From positions 72,970,177 through 73,034,176 of the forward strand of contig NC_080582.1 of the NCBI RefSeq assembly GCF_029962835.1: a stretch of DNA of 64,000 bases, written 5' to 3'. Every line of letters begins with the position of its first letter. The stretch's first letter is position 1. Source of the stretch: Magnolia sinica. Taxonomy: Eukaryota; Streptophyta; Magnoliopsida; Magnoliales; Magnoliaceae. Shown here one piece after another: positions 35,785 to 49,200 of the stretch. The notes under the pieces were generated by a model. The model searched no databases. It was not told the DNA's origin and saw only the letters and a program-made list of their open reading frames with translations. The translations under genes were made by a program, and so were the position numbers.

Positions 35785-36335
35785 TGTTCATGAAGTTCCT
35801 GCTCTGGGAAGCTAGGTGGGCCCACCGTGAGATTTATGATGAATCTACTACTATTCATCCGTTTTGCCTCCTCGTTTTAGGACATGAGACCAAAATATAT
35901 ATATATATATATATGAGGCAGATCCAAAACTCAAGGAGGCCACACGAGGGAAAAGTGAAAAAAGAAATGACTATCATTGAAACCTTGCGAGGGTCCACCT
36001 TGATGTGAAATGCTTCCTGTAGACCAACCGTTAAAACCTTCCTGAGGTCCACCTTGATGTTTATATGCCATCCAAACCGTTTATAAGGTCATTTTCACTG
36101 GGATGAACCGAAAGAAAGAGAGGAAAAAAAAACAACAACCTAAACCTGCTACGTAACAATGGCCATACAAATGTTTCTACAGCGGATGTTCAATCCCCAC
36201 TGTTTCCTCTCATACAGCCCACTTGAGTTTTGGATCTGCCTCAATTTTTGTCTCAAAATGGATGGACGAGGTGGATTTATCAAAAACATCACGGCGGGCC
36301 CCACCTAACTTCCCAGTGCAGAAACTTCCTGCGAA
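35785..36335. mobile_element. Fold-back MITE-like element
   Basis: The left end 'gttcatgaagttcctgctct' followed by GGGAAGCTAGGTGGGCCCACCGTG-like sequence is matched inverted by the right end, which reads GTTCGCAGGAAGTTTCTGCA then GGGAAGTTAGGTGGGGCCC on the reverse strand. The interior has the family core ('gaaaccttgcgagggtccac') and a (TA)10 expansion at 35895-35914. About 550 bp, non-coding. Confidence 0.7.
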
Positions 36336-37524
36336 CAGGAAATCCGCATCCGTAGGAAACGTTCTAGTAAGAACTCGTGGGAACCCTTCTATCTCTCAGT
36401 GATGTGTGCACAAAATTCCGTTCGCATGAAGGCCATGTTGACTCTTGGCTCTTGGTGGCCCACTGTAACGTGTTCTACAATCTATTCCAGAACATAAGAT
36501 GTGTTAGTTCATGTTATTCCCAAGGCTCAAAAATTAGCCTCATTCATAATTTAGATGGGCCACACCAAAACAGTTGGTAGGCAATGCCCACTCCTTATCT
36601 ACTTAGTGTGATGTGTATGCACAATCCACTCGGACCAACAGTTGCATCAACTGTGAGGCGTAGGGCCCAAAAATCAGGCTAACTCATTATTCAATGGGCC
36701 ACACCAAAAGAAACGATACATTCTGCACTCTCACAGAAGGAGGATAAAAAAAAAAAAAAGAGCGTTGTTTCTTATCTCTGAAATTAAAATTGAGTCACAC
36801 GTGTAATGGAAGGAGTGGAGGTTTTAAAACATCATGCTGGCCCCCAAAAAGCTGCCCGGTTTACTACATAAACCGGAGACGTGGGTTGCATGCCGACCCT
36901 GCTAGCGCTATTAGTTGGGGCTCTCTGGTCCCAGCATGATGTATGTGTTTTATCCAGGTGGTCCATCCAGCCAACTCATTTTAGGACATGAACTCAACAG
37001 TCATACACCATTCATTACCAGTAGCCAAGAGGACCCTAATCCGACATCAAAGTCTAGTGTTATGCTTCATCTGTCCTAGTAAAATATGTTGGACACTAGT
37101 CCATGATCTTAAAAGTTTCGCTGTGTATTGTTTCCCATAAAATAACAGAATAGGACCCTCGTGGACAGGGAAGAGTGGTTGAAGAAGTGAATCGTATACA
37201 CACAAATGTGGCAGACAGGTTTAGATCCGAGCCATTCATTAGGCATATACCAACATGAACATGCCCTGGACAAAAAACAAATCAGGATACATCAGATGGA
37301 CCATACACGTACAACACAATTGGAGAGTTAGAAAAATGGTCAATGGTCCATATTCAACGAGAGGCCCATCTACCCAATTATCATGCAAAGGCATGTTCAT
37401 GGATTTGGGTTAATGGCCCTGATCACACAAAGTGCCACAATTCACCCCTTTAATCTCTCGTTGCAAATCATGTTAGCATCTCTCATTTCAATTACTAATA
37501 GAACTAGCAAAAAAAACAAAAAAT

Positions 37525-37572
<48 letters not shown>

Positions 37573-37797
37573 AAGTACAGGCTCATAGTACAATCTCAAC
37601 TGTTACATAATGATAGTACAATCTCAGCCGTTACATAATGACTCTTCAACGAATACCTAGATAGCCCAAGATAATACTGTACAATAAATTTTGGAAAAGA
37701 AGTCCCAACTTTTCAGTCAATTTTTTATTTTTATTTTTTTTAAGGTGAGGTTGCATGTGAAATAAATAATCATACATGCTGCAAAGGTATCTCATAT
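36336..37797. other. Intergenic region and TAF5 3' flank
   Basis: Holds more MITE-family fragments (36420-36720, 36905-37010) and a (TA)n tract (37527-37570). On the minus strand, AATAAA occurs at 37724-37729 and 37730-37735, 63-74 bp past the TAF5 stop; these are good candidates for its polyadenylation signal. No other gene seen. Confidence 0.5.
37527..37570. repeat. (TA)n microsatellite
   Basis: About 22 TA units, about 230 bp downstream of the TAF5 stop codon. Confidence 0.95.
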
Positions 37798-37851
37798 TCA
37801 TGCACCTTTTGAGAGAACTCCGGCCGCAAATAAAAGATTCCTCCGAGAGAA
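37798..37851 (-). CDS. TAF5: TAF5 terminal exon
   Basis: 54 bp after acceptor 'atgggcag': [17 protein letters not shown] then TGA (37798-37800). It closes the WD40 propeller. An unspliced frame runs through it from 38020, but only this part is coding. Confidence 0.9.
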   Translation of the reverse strand, partial: FSRRNLLFAAGVLSKGA

Positions 37852-39729
37852 CTGCCCATGAATAAGAAACGAACATCCATTCATCAGACTCTTTATCTCC
37901 AATGAGCTCTGCTAAGCCCAAACACAACATCAACCACAGCCACATGGGGGGCATTCCCTTACATGCATAACATGGCCCCTGCCATGTAGACAATCCGGCC
38001 AAAGGATTAGACCAGTCCAAACATCAGAAAGGCCACATATGTACAGAGACAATGGTCAGTTTAGAAATAATCAATGGTCCACTTCAGAGTAAACGTTTGG
38101 CCCAACTGATGAGTGTACCAACCTTGTTTTTGGGCCAAGACATATTGGGCCCAAGGCATGCCGGGCTCGGATGCACAAATTTGGCAGGTTTCTGCTGCAT
38201 CCGAGTAGACACTTGTGGGCTTAGCAGAACTCATTTTGTATTAGCAACAAGAAATATACAAGACGAGGGCCCATTGGGGTCCTGATGCATCAGAAGTGAA
38301 TATCATCTTAACGCCACATGTCCACATTCTGTACAAGTGGGGCCCATGGTTTGGTGATCCAAACTATTGATTGATGAGCCTCAGGGTGGGAGGTTGCCTC
38401 CAAAATCTTCCATTTTAGAGTTACATAGCCATTTAATCTTTGGCACTTTTTTTCTGGCCCTTATATTTTTCTCAACTAATTTCTGGAGAGCTGATCAAAG
38501 GATCAGGATCTTCCAATCTGGAAAATATTTGGGGCATCTCTCATCCATAGCAGGGCTCATCATAAACAATCACAAAGTCACTGGTCCCTTCAGGACACCA
38601 CACATCCCAACGCATTAGGAACTAAAAACTAATCCAGAAAGTAAAAGATGATGACTGCATTGTTGCCTTTATTGATGGTAATCAAGGATTTGCTCCTTAC
38701 CCGCAGAGAATAGACGGGGGTGGATTTGGTAGGCAGAGCCTTTAATGATCTCAGCCTGTTTGCGCTTCCACTTTTGCTGATCAAAAGACAGTAGGATGTT
38801 AGCTTCTCTCAAAGAGAAGGCTGACATGCATGCAATCTTTGGTAAGCAATCTTTGGTAATGTTGGCAACTCACCTGTCTTCTGTCTTTGGGGCCTTTGTG
38901 CTTGCAGTAACATCCCATAGCTTTACAGTGCAATCTGCAGACCCAGATGCCAGCAGTGAACCTTCACAGCTGAGAAATACAAAAGAGAGAGAGGGAGTAT
39001 TAAGACGCATGGCAATGTAATGTTGACAATGTGATGAATTAATGTCAACCCATATCCCGTGATAAAGATACATTTTAACAGCTGTTTGATCAAAATGAGA
39101 GACTCAAAACTTCCATGATTGTGTTCAAGTAAGAACCAATCAGTTCCTGCACAAGTGGATAAGAGGACTGAGTTTTTTTTTTTTTTTTCGTGACAGACAT
39201 GGTAACATGGAACACAGGTGCAAGATCAGGGTCATTAATTAGGTGCATCTTACATGGAACATGCCATGGCCCAACAATCAAGGGAGTCCACTAATCGAGT
39301 GGGTGAGAAGTGTATGTTAAACATCAGAAATAGGTCATTTTTAGAACTATCCATATCATGCATGTTAGACCCAATTTGCTACAAGCCTCTTTCCTTAGTT
39401 GGGGGGGAAAAAAAGGTTGCATGGAAGCCTGTTACAGATGAGAAAAGCCTCATGGTTTTAGCCGCTGAAAGTCACACTTTGCATGCATGGGTTTTTAGTG
39501 GCTGTAAGTCACACGTCGCTGCAAACTGATAATTAGAGACACGCGTGCCTGCACGTGCATATGCACAAATAATAGTAAATCAAAGTTTGAACCTTCGAAT
39601 CGTATTACAGTCATCAAAGCTTAATCAGCTAGTAATCAACACCCACTAAATCCAAGTCACTGCATACTGTTTTTAGCACAGAGGAAGGAAATTGATTTTC
39701 CAACAAAGTGGTGGATAAAAAAGCAATGA

Positions 39730-39784
<55 letters not shown>

Positions 39785-42700
39785 GGTCTCCTACGAACCA
39801 TCCCGCAGGATACCTTGGTGCGGTCCAATTCCCATTGGTATTGGGAACTTAGACAAGGTGGATGTAATATAATAAGTTTGTGAAATCCACTCTAACTATT
39901 ATGTTATTGATGGAAATTTATCCATAGGGCTAAAAAACCATCCGGATTAATGATTCAGGTGGGCCACACCAAGACAAGCAATCAGAGAGGGGACACCTAC
40001 CGTTGGATTTTTACATTGCTCACAATCATGTTTATGTGAAATCCAATCCAATTATTATCTTTTTCATGAAAATTCATACATGGGGACGACAAATTAGGCC
40101 CATGAGTGATTTATGTGGGCTACACCAAGTGAAAAAATTTGAATGAGGGATATTCTTTGCACTATTTCTTCTCACGTGGCCCACTTGAATTATGAATGTG
40201 GCTAATGTTTTACCCTATATCTAAATTCGCATCACACACCTTGTGATTGGAGTGGATTTCAAATACACATCACTATGGGATCCATCCAAGATCTTTCCAT
40301 CTTGATTTGCTCGCACAAAGCTCCTTCACGTCATTGCATGCAATGATATGCATCCCTTCTCCCATTGCTTCCTTTAGTGTGGCCCACCTTAATCATAAAT
40401 CTACCTATTATCTTAGCCCTACAGCTAAATTTCCAACAGTTACCTAATGGTCGGAGTAGATTTCACGTACGCATAACTATAGGGCCCACCCTATCCAAGT
40501 TCCTAAGAGGATAGGGAGGTGGAGTGCACAAAGGGGACGCGGATTAGATACTGACAGGTTGAGTAGCGAGACTCACTACTAAAGTGACATCACCAAGTTC
40601 TGTGGACCCCACTATAATGTATGTGTTGTATCAACAACGTCCATCCATTTGGAGATATTATTTTAAGCCATGATCCAGAGAATGAGGTAGATCCAAAGTT
40701 TTAGTGGACCCCACCGTTGAAACCTTTCCAAGGCTCACCATGACGTTTTTTCGAAATCCAACCTATTCAAAAGTTAACAAAGACATTAAAGAAGGGAAAA
40801 TACAAATATAAGCTTGATCGAAAACTTTTGTGGCCTTTAGAAGTTTTTAACGGTGGCGTCACTCTCCCCACTGTTTTTTGTGGTGGGGTCCACTGGAGCT
40901 TTGGATGCAACTCATTCTTTAGATATTACCCTAAAATGATCTCTCCAGATTGATGGACGGCATGGATACAAAACATATATCATGGTGGGGCCACAGAATT
41001 TGGTGACGTCACTTCTCAACCTGTCAGTAGCCAATCCGCGCCCGCACAAAGTTCTCTTGCGAGGAAGCGGATTGCATAGTGAGTAACTCACTACGCTTAG
41101 CGTACCGAGTATCTGTGCTGTCCACCATGATTCATGTATCGGATCTGCTCCGTCCATCCATTTTACCAAATAATTTTAAGGCCTGGGCCCAAAAATTAAG
41201 CATATCTACGACTATTCAAACGCGGCCACCTGTCCCTAACGTGTCTGCCTCGACGAAATGCCTCGACCTTCGTCCCGACTCTCTCGCGCTTTCGCCCGGG
41301 TTTCATCACGTTGATGCATCTTGCCTCTCATCCGAACCAAATCTCCCACACATGTCGGGTCCCCCCTATCTTCTATCCCTTTCTGATTTCGGGCCCAGGG
41401 ACTCGGGTCCTTCCTGGCCTTTCAACTCCCTCATATCTGCAACTTCCTCTCCCGGCCCTTCTCCCTCCAAGTCTTCCCTGCCTCATTCCAATGCCAATCC
41501 CTCGAGGGATGACATCTTTGTCAGTCACCCCTCTAATTCTCAAGTTGTCTTCCCTCCCGAATTCTCCTGCCACTTCCCCCAGTCTCGTGACTGGGCGGAT
41601 CTGGGCCCCATCACCCTGTTTCACGACCCTGACCCCGTCGATATCATTACGGCAGAACCTATTCAGATGTGTGCCGACTATCCGATTCAGCAGCAGATTA
41701 GTGATGTTCGGGATGGCAACGCAATCTCTTCGCGGGACGATTTATTTAAGTCTCTGCAGAGTAAGAAATGGATCAGGGACGCAGTTGGCCATGTGGGCAG
41801 GTCCCTTGGGTTACGCTTTGGAGATCGTGATGAAGACTATACTGCTCTCTTCCTCTACATTCAAAACAGAGGCAGACCCTTGGCATCTCCTTCTTCTTCG
41901 TCCAAACAGACACATAGATCCATAGGAAACAAAGAACTCCAAAGTCTATTAGACAGTCCGGGTCTGCTTGCTGCCCCTTCATCCAGGCACAGTCGTAAGG
42001 GTAGTCGGGGTAGTTCTGTTCTCCAATGAAAATCATCTCCTGGAATGTAAGAGGGCTGGGCTCCAGACAAAAGTGGAGCTTCATTAAGGAGTCCATTAGC
42101 AGGAATGACCCGGACGTTATTTGCCTTCAAGAAACGAAGATCCCTTCGTTCAGCAATTCTCTCTTGGCCACGTTGTGGCGCGCTAAGGATGCTCAGTGGG
42201 TAGCTTTGGATGCTTCGGGTTCCTCGGGTGGCATCCTTATATCTTGGAAATCTTCCAGATGGGAAGTCCTGTCAGTTGCCAAAGGAATCTTCTTGGCCTC
42301 TATTGTTATACAAGATAAGTCCTCTAAATTCTTCGGTCTCATTTTGGTGGTTTATGGCCCTAACGATGACTCCCTCACCTGTTTTTTGGGATGAATTGTC
42401 TGCCGCTAGACAAGCTTTCTCTGGTCCTTGCTGTTTTGTAGGTGATTTCAATGTTGTGCGTTTCGCCGAGGAACATTCTCGCAAAAGACAATCCATCCCC
42501 GCGATGATCTCTTTTTCTGACTGGATTCAAGCCCAAGAGTTGATCGACCCACCGCTCGTGGGATGATCTTTCACCTGGACTAACGGACGCAGAAACCAGA
42601 TCCAATCTAGGCTGGATAGGTTCCTCGTCTCCCCTGCCTAGCTGGAGGCCTTCCCCTCTGCACTCCAACGGGCCCTCCCGAGAACCACCTCTGATCATTG

Positions 42701-45700
42701 CCCCATCATGCTGTTGTTGGAAGACCTCAATTGGGGTCCGAAGCCATTTAAGTTCAATTCGTCGTGGTTACTTATCTCAGGTTTTCACCAAAAGGTCGAA
42801 CAGTGGTGGGCTTCCTGCCATTTAGACGGATTTGTAGGGCATAAGTTATTATGCAAACTCAGGATGTTGAAAGACAAGATTAAAGCGTGGAGAGAGGTAG
42901 AAATGCGCAATCGCGAGGCTGAAATGGAAGTTCTTCTCCAGGAATTACAGAGCATTGATTCTGACGCAGAGGGTGGCCCTTTAACAGCTGAAATCTTAAA
43001 CAGACGTATTCAAATCATTCAAATCATTCAGTCCATTTCTAATAAAGCTCTCGAAGAAGAATTTTCTTGGAAAATCAAATCCAGGGCTAGATGGATCTCT
43101 CAAGGCGACAGAAACACAGTTTTTTCACACCATTGCGAATATGCGATCCCGTGCTAACGCCATTCTCTCCATCTCTATCGATGGTGTCCAATCTGCTGAT
43201 AGAAAGGAAATCTCGAATCACGCGGTCAAACATTTTAAGGACCTCCTATCTGCTGATTGCTGGAACAAGCCTAATCTCAATAGCCTTGACTTCAAATCTC
43301 TCGATGATCATGATGCTGCTATTCTTGAAGGTCCTTTTTCTGATGAAGAGGTGAAATTGGCTTTGTGCTCCATGGGTGGTGATAAATCCCCAGGTCCTGA
43401 TGGCTTCCCCATGGCGTTCTTTCAATCCTTTTGGGATCTTCTCCGTCATGATATGATGAATTTTTTCCACGAATTTTATCTCAGGGGCAGATTATCAAAA
43501 GGTCTTGGTGCCTCTTTCATTGCGTTAATCCCTAAGATAGCTGGTGCTAATTCTTTCGCTGATTTCCGGCCAATTAGCCTCATCGGGGGCCCCTACAAAA
43601 TCCTAGCAAAAGTCCTGTCTCTCCGTCTATCTTCGGTGATTGAAAAGATTATTTCCAACTCTCAACATGCATTCATCAGGGGTAGACAGATAATTGACTG
43701 CGCGCTGATCGCAAACGAGTGTCTTCACTCCTGTTACAAATCCGGATCCGAAGTCATTTTCTGTAAGCTGGATATCAAGAAGGCATATGACCATGTTGAC
43801 TGGGACTTCCTCCATTACCTCATGGGGCGCATGGGCTTCGGGACTACATGGCGTCGATGGATCAAGGCATGCATTGGATCCGCTCACTTCTCTGTTTTAG
43901 TCAATGGTTCCCCACATGGCTTTTTCAAAAGTTCGAGAGGCATCAGGCAAGGCAACCCTCTTTCTCCGCTTTTATTCCTTCTTGTAGGTGAAGCCCTCTC
44001 TCAGATGCTTGCTCGCGGGCAACAAGTCGATATCCTCAAAGGCATTTCTATGCCGGGAATCCGTACCCCTATTTCTCACATCCAGTTCGCTGATGACACA
44101 TTAATATTCTCAAAAGCGGCCCCCACATATATCGACAATCTTCATGATTCGCTTATCTGTTTTGAGGCAATTTCTGGTATGAAAATCAACATGTTGAAGT
44201 CCAAAATCTATGGCATTAACATCTCGGACGAAGATCTATCCTCTCGCTATCCACATGGGTTGTGCGGTTGCCCGTTTTCCTTCCACTTTTGTCGGTCTCC
44301 CTCTATGCATTGGGTCCCCCCCCCCCCCCCCCCCCCCCCCCCAATTCTATGTGGGACAGAGTGGTTAACAGATTTCAGAAGCTTCTAGCCAGATGGAAAT
44401 GTCATTATCTCTCCATGGGGGGTCGATTAACGCTTATCAAATCGGCTCTATCCAATTTACCAGTTTATATCATGTCTCTTTTCCGATGCCCTTCCTCAGT
44501 TCTCTAGCGGATTGACAGACTTCGTCGCGATTTCCTCTGGTCTAGTAAAGATTCCCAAAAGAAATTCCATCTCCTGGACTGGCATCACGTCTGCAAACAT
44601 TTTTGGGAGGGAGGCGCTAGTATCAGAAATTTAAAATACATGAATCGGGTGCTTCTTGGTAAATGGTCTTGGAGATTGGCCTCAGATAACAATGCCCTCT
44701 AGAACGCTATTATCAAAGGAAAATATGGCATATCTCAAGGTAGCTGGTGGACAAAGGAATCTACATCCTATAGATCCTCCTCTGTTTGGAAAGGGATCCA
44801 ACGAGCTAGAAAGGAAGTCATTGCTAACACTGGTTTTCGGCTTGGCGATGGCACTCTCATAAATTTCTGGGACGATAAGTGGATGGGCAACGTTCCTCTT
44901 AAATCCCTTTTCCCGAATATCTATCGGCTTAGTTCTGATAAGTCCATCCCTGTTGCTCGTTGTTATGAATTCCATCCTTCCGGTATTGTATGGTCCGTTG
45001 ATTGTACTCATAATCTTCACGATTGGGAAGTTGACGAATATGTGAACCTCCTCGATCGTCTTTATCAAATGATTCCGAATACTGTGGATCAGGATAGGCC
45101 GATCTGGCTCTTGGAAAAGTCCGGGTCCTTCTCAGTCAGATCTCTCCACTCTCTTCTTTGCTTGCCTCCATCCCTTTCGGAGTGCTCCGCTCAATTCATT
45201 TGGAAGGACCCGGCCCCTCCAAAATTCATCTGCTTCACCTGGTTGGTTGGGAGAAAACGGATCCTTACTGTTGATAATTTAAGGAAGCGAGGCATGCAAA
45301 TTGTTAATGTCTGTCTTTGTTGCATAAAGGCGGAAGAAATGGTCGAACATCTCCTCATGCATTGCCAATTTATCTCCAATTTATGGTCGATCGCGTTCAG
45401 AAAATTCAAGGTTTCTACTTGTCTTCCACAATCTCCATCTGAGCTCTTGCCATTTTGGCATGGGTTTTAAGTTCGGTAAAACCCAATCTCGGGTGTGGCG
45501 CATGATGCTTCTTGCTATTTGGTGGTCTACTTGGGAAGAAAGGAATAACAGGTGTTTCAACGATAACAGTTCTTCGGTCTATGCTGTTTGGGAGAGGGTG
45601 TTTCGTCTGGTTGTGGAGTGGTCTGTTTTAGTTGACGGTCTTTCTAGTCTTGACCTCTTATTTTTATCTTATTAGTGGTTCTGCTATCTCAACAGCCTTC

Positions 45701-46196
45701 TATTTTTCCTTCTTTCTTCTTTAATGTATTTCTCTAGTTATCTTTTTTTAAAAAAAAATGGACCACACAACAGGTAACAATTGAATTGAACGTCTACCGT
45801 TGAAAACTTCTTGGGGGCCACAGAAGTTTTGGATCAAGCTTATATTTGTGTTTTCCCTTCATCCATGTTCGTATGATCTCATGAACATGCTGGATGACAA
45901 ATTAACATCATTGTGGGGCCTGGAAAGGTTTCAACAGTGGAAATCATTATCCCCACTGTTTCCTATGGTATGATCCACTTGATCTTTGGATATGCTTCAA
46001 TTTTGGGCTCAACCCCTTAAATTAGATAGAAAAACGGATGGACGGCATAGATAGACAACATACATTCAAGGTGGGCCCAACTGAGTTTACTCAGTACGAT
46101 AAGAGCATACTAAGTAACTCAGTACGCAATCCGATTTCTTCTTGGGGTGGAAATTGGACCGCACCAAGGTATCATGCGGGATGGTTCGTAGGAGAC

Positions 46197-46283
<87 letters not shown>

Positions 46284-49200
46284 TCTGTAAAGCTATATTG
46301 AGAAGGGATATAAAAGACCTAGGAGGGTTCTAGAGATCTAAGAGACCATACTTGCAAGAATGCCACTTTAGTATATTCACAAGAACCATATAATGGCACA
46401 ACTTGCATGCTAACACTCCCCCTCAAGGTGAGCATCTCTAGTTATAAGACAGCTAACTTGATCGTCCTTTAATAGAGCTTTGGTGAAAATATCTATTAGG
46501 TTGGTAGTGTGGGATGACAAACAGAGACTTCAAATATCCTTCTAAGCAAAGAGAACAGCTTCAATATGTTTACTTTGTACATGACCAACAGAATTGGATG
46601 CCATATAAGCAGTGTTGATACTCTGGCAGAAAGAGAGGGGGGAAAAAGGTCATTGGACTAGAAAGGAAGATGTCGAGGTCATTAAGTCAAAAAAAAAAAA
46701 AAAAATGAGGATGAAGAAGAAGAAGAAAAACCATTTAGTGTCAGCTACAAAGGAGGCTAGGGACTGATTCTAGATTTTGACACTAGAACAAGAAACACGG
46801 GTTACTTCTCGGCAGACCATAAAGGAAATTTGAATCATAATAGGCACAACATTCGATAGTGAGATGTTAGGGTACATGTTTCTAGTGAGGTGCTTACGTC
46901 TCTAGCTACGGTTTTTGGGTGTAAGATAGGAGAGTTCCCCTCTACATACTTGGGCCTTTCGTTGTGCATAGGGATGCCTTTGAAGCATTTGTGGGACAAA
47001 GTCATTGAAAGGATAGAGAGGAAATTAGCTAGGTGGCAATGTCGTTATCTTTCCTATGAAGGGAGGCTAACTCTCATTAAAGCGTCTTTGTTGAACTGCC
47101 TTTATACTTCATGTCTTTATTCAAGTGCCCCAGCTCACTGTTGGAAAGACTTGAAAAGCTAAGAAGGAAGTTCTTTTGGAAAGGCAATATGGACAATAGA
47201 AAGATTCATCTCCTCAGTTGGGGGAAGGTTTGCAAGCCCATCTCCGAATGGGGCTGGAATAAAAAATCTGGAGCTCATGAATATTGCTCTTTTTGGGAAG
47301 TGGATTTGGAAGTTCGGAACTGAAGAGGGCAGACTTAAGAGGTAAATTATTGTCAGCAAGTACGAGTCTTAAGGGGAAGGTTGGTTTGTGAAAAGATTCT
47401 CCCTTTACCGAGTGTCTGCTATTTGGAAAGCTATAGCGTCAACAGAACATTTGGTTCGCAAAAATATAGCCTTCGCCCTAGGGCATGCTAATCATATCAG
47501 ATTCTAGATAGATGTGTGGAGTGGTGAGGGATCACTTGAGGAGGAATTTTCATGAATTGTCGCTCTTGCCCTAGATTGTGACATTACTGTTTCTCGATGC
47601 TTCTCCCTTTGCGGTGGCCAAATTGTGTGGTGTCCTCCATGTTGTAAGAATTTTTATGATGAGGAGGCTTTGGAGTTCATCGGTTCGTTGGATCATCTCA
47701 AGCTTGTTCCTTCAACCTAAGTTGAGGACTCCCTGATATGGAAAGGGCATCAATCCGGGAAATTCTCTATTCATTCCTTCTTCAGCATTCTAACAGAGCC
47801 AAACAAAGGCCCCGCTCCTTCAACTCCGTTTCACCATTGGTTTTACAGTGCTCCCCCTCGAGTGGCAATTTTTGTTTGGTTGGCGGGTTGCAAAAGAGTG
47901 TTGACTATTGATAACCTCTAGTGAAGATATCTTGTTCTCCATGACATATGTGATGCAGGACAATTAACCACTTGCTTTAAAAGCTCAAACTGATAGAGCA
48001 TAGCGAATTAATCCATTTATCTCATAGCCCGGGACCCACATCCCATGGGTTAGAACCTCGGCTAAACCCCCCTCGTGAGCTCCACTTCACATGGGTTCCG
48101 CTTCACATGAGCCACCCGCCTCACCTCACACGGGCTGCCCACCCCGAGTGTATCCCTGCATCCCACAGGCCACCCCACTCGAGCCCAGTGTGAAAATGCC
48201 CCTGCATTAATATGTTTGTTATGAATGGCAAACATGGAGTTGATCGATCACTTGTTCATTCATTGTTCTTTTACTCGCATGATTTGGGAGTCATTCCTTG
48301 CCATGGCTCAGATTCCTTGGGTCATGCCTCGATCCATGGATGTCCTCCTTTGGGCGTGGCACGGAGGATGTGGTGGGAAAGATGGGAAAATAGCTTAGAG
48401 GCTTCTCATTATGGCCATATTTTGGGCAGTTTGAAAGGAGAGGAACGAGCATTGCTTTAGGAATGGCGGGACTTCCGTAAATAGAGTGATGTGTGTTATT
48501 AACAGTCTTGTCAAGAGTTGGGCTCGCAAGAGTTGAACTCTCGGTTTAGGTGTCACTCCTACTTTGAAGAACGCTTTGGACTTCCGTTCTTACTCCAGCC
48601 TCCTAGTTGTTATAATTGCTAACATTTTAGGACAAATACTTTCCCACTCCTGCACCTGAACTTGCTGTCAATTCCCTTCATGTTTCGTGCAACCATATGT
48701 TTGAAAACTGGGCTAAGATTTCAGCAAAGTCAAACCCTCTTGATTGAAGCCTAAGTCTTCAGTCATTCAATGGAGCCGTCCACCTGACGATTACGCTTAT
48801 ATACCCAGTTATAACCAGCAACAACTATATGAGGTGGATCAAAATGTAATTCTTCATCCCATATTTGATAATGGAGGACAAGTACTCCTCATCCATCTTA
48901 GCACACCATTGGAATCCCTAGAAGCTTTGGAGTAGGTGGATGGTTATAAATAAACATTGGTGGATGCCAGGGGAGTCGGACTCTCACTAGAAAGGCGATG
49001 TCAGCGAGGGAACAATCTGACAATTACACTTATATACCCATTTGCAACTGGCAACAACCATATGAGGTCTATCAGGATGTAATTCTTCATCCCATATTTG
49101 ATAATGAAGAAGGGAAAGTACTCCTCAGTCTGACTCTCACTAGAAAGAGGATGTCAGCAAGAGAGCAATATGAGCATGAGCCTTGGAGCTTGTGGTTATG

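Larger units (their letters stand above)
41211..45759 (+). mobile_element. L1-type LINE, 5'-truncated, inserted in a MITE
   Basis: A 4.5-kb non-LTR retrotransposon: the end of ORF1, ORF2 with AP-endonuclease, reverse transcriptase and zf-RVT, and a poly-A tail (45750-45759). It sits within the arms of a fold-back MITE, in TAF5 intron sequence, antisense to TAF5. Frameshifts at T runs (about 42388, 43110) and at a C27 run (44316-44342) break ORF2. No clear target duplication found. Confidence 0.9.
39784..46198. mobile_element. Outer TIR element, about 0.83 kb, opened by nested insertions
   Basis: The left end 39784-39833 (TGGTCTCCTACGAACCATCC...) is matched inverted at 46149-46198, with one mismatch in the first 47 bp. 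Removing the two inner fold-back elements and the L1 leaves about 825 bp of non-coding, partly palindromic sequence. Such long near-perfect terminal inverted repeats point to a non-autonomous DNA transposon. The left flank is (TG)n and the right flank is (TA)n. The terminal sequence is not one I can assign to a superfamily. Confidence 0.8.

Noticed and set aside
37646..38020. 124-codon minus-strand gene
   Set aside because: Only 37798-37851 matches TAF5, and in a different frame; the rest is intron and 3' flank.
41311..41925. 204-codon plus-strand frame overlapping LINE ORF1
   Set aside because: Alternative frame of a Pro/Ser-rich region; ORF1 is the frame that ends at the ORF2 start.
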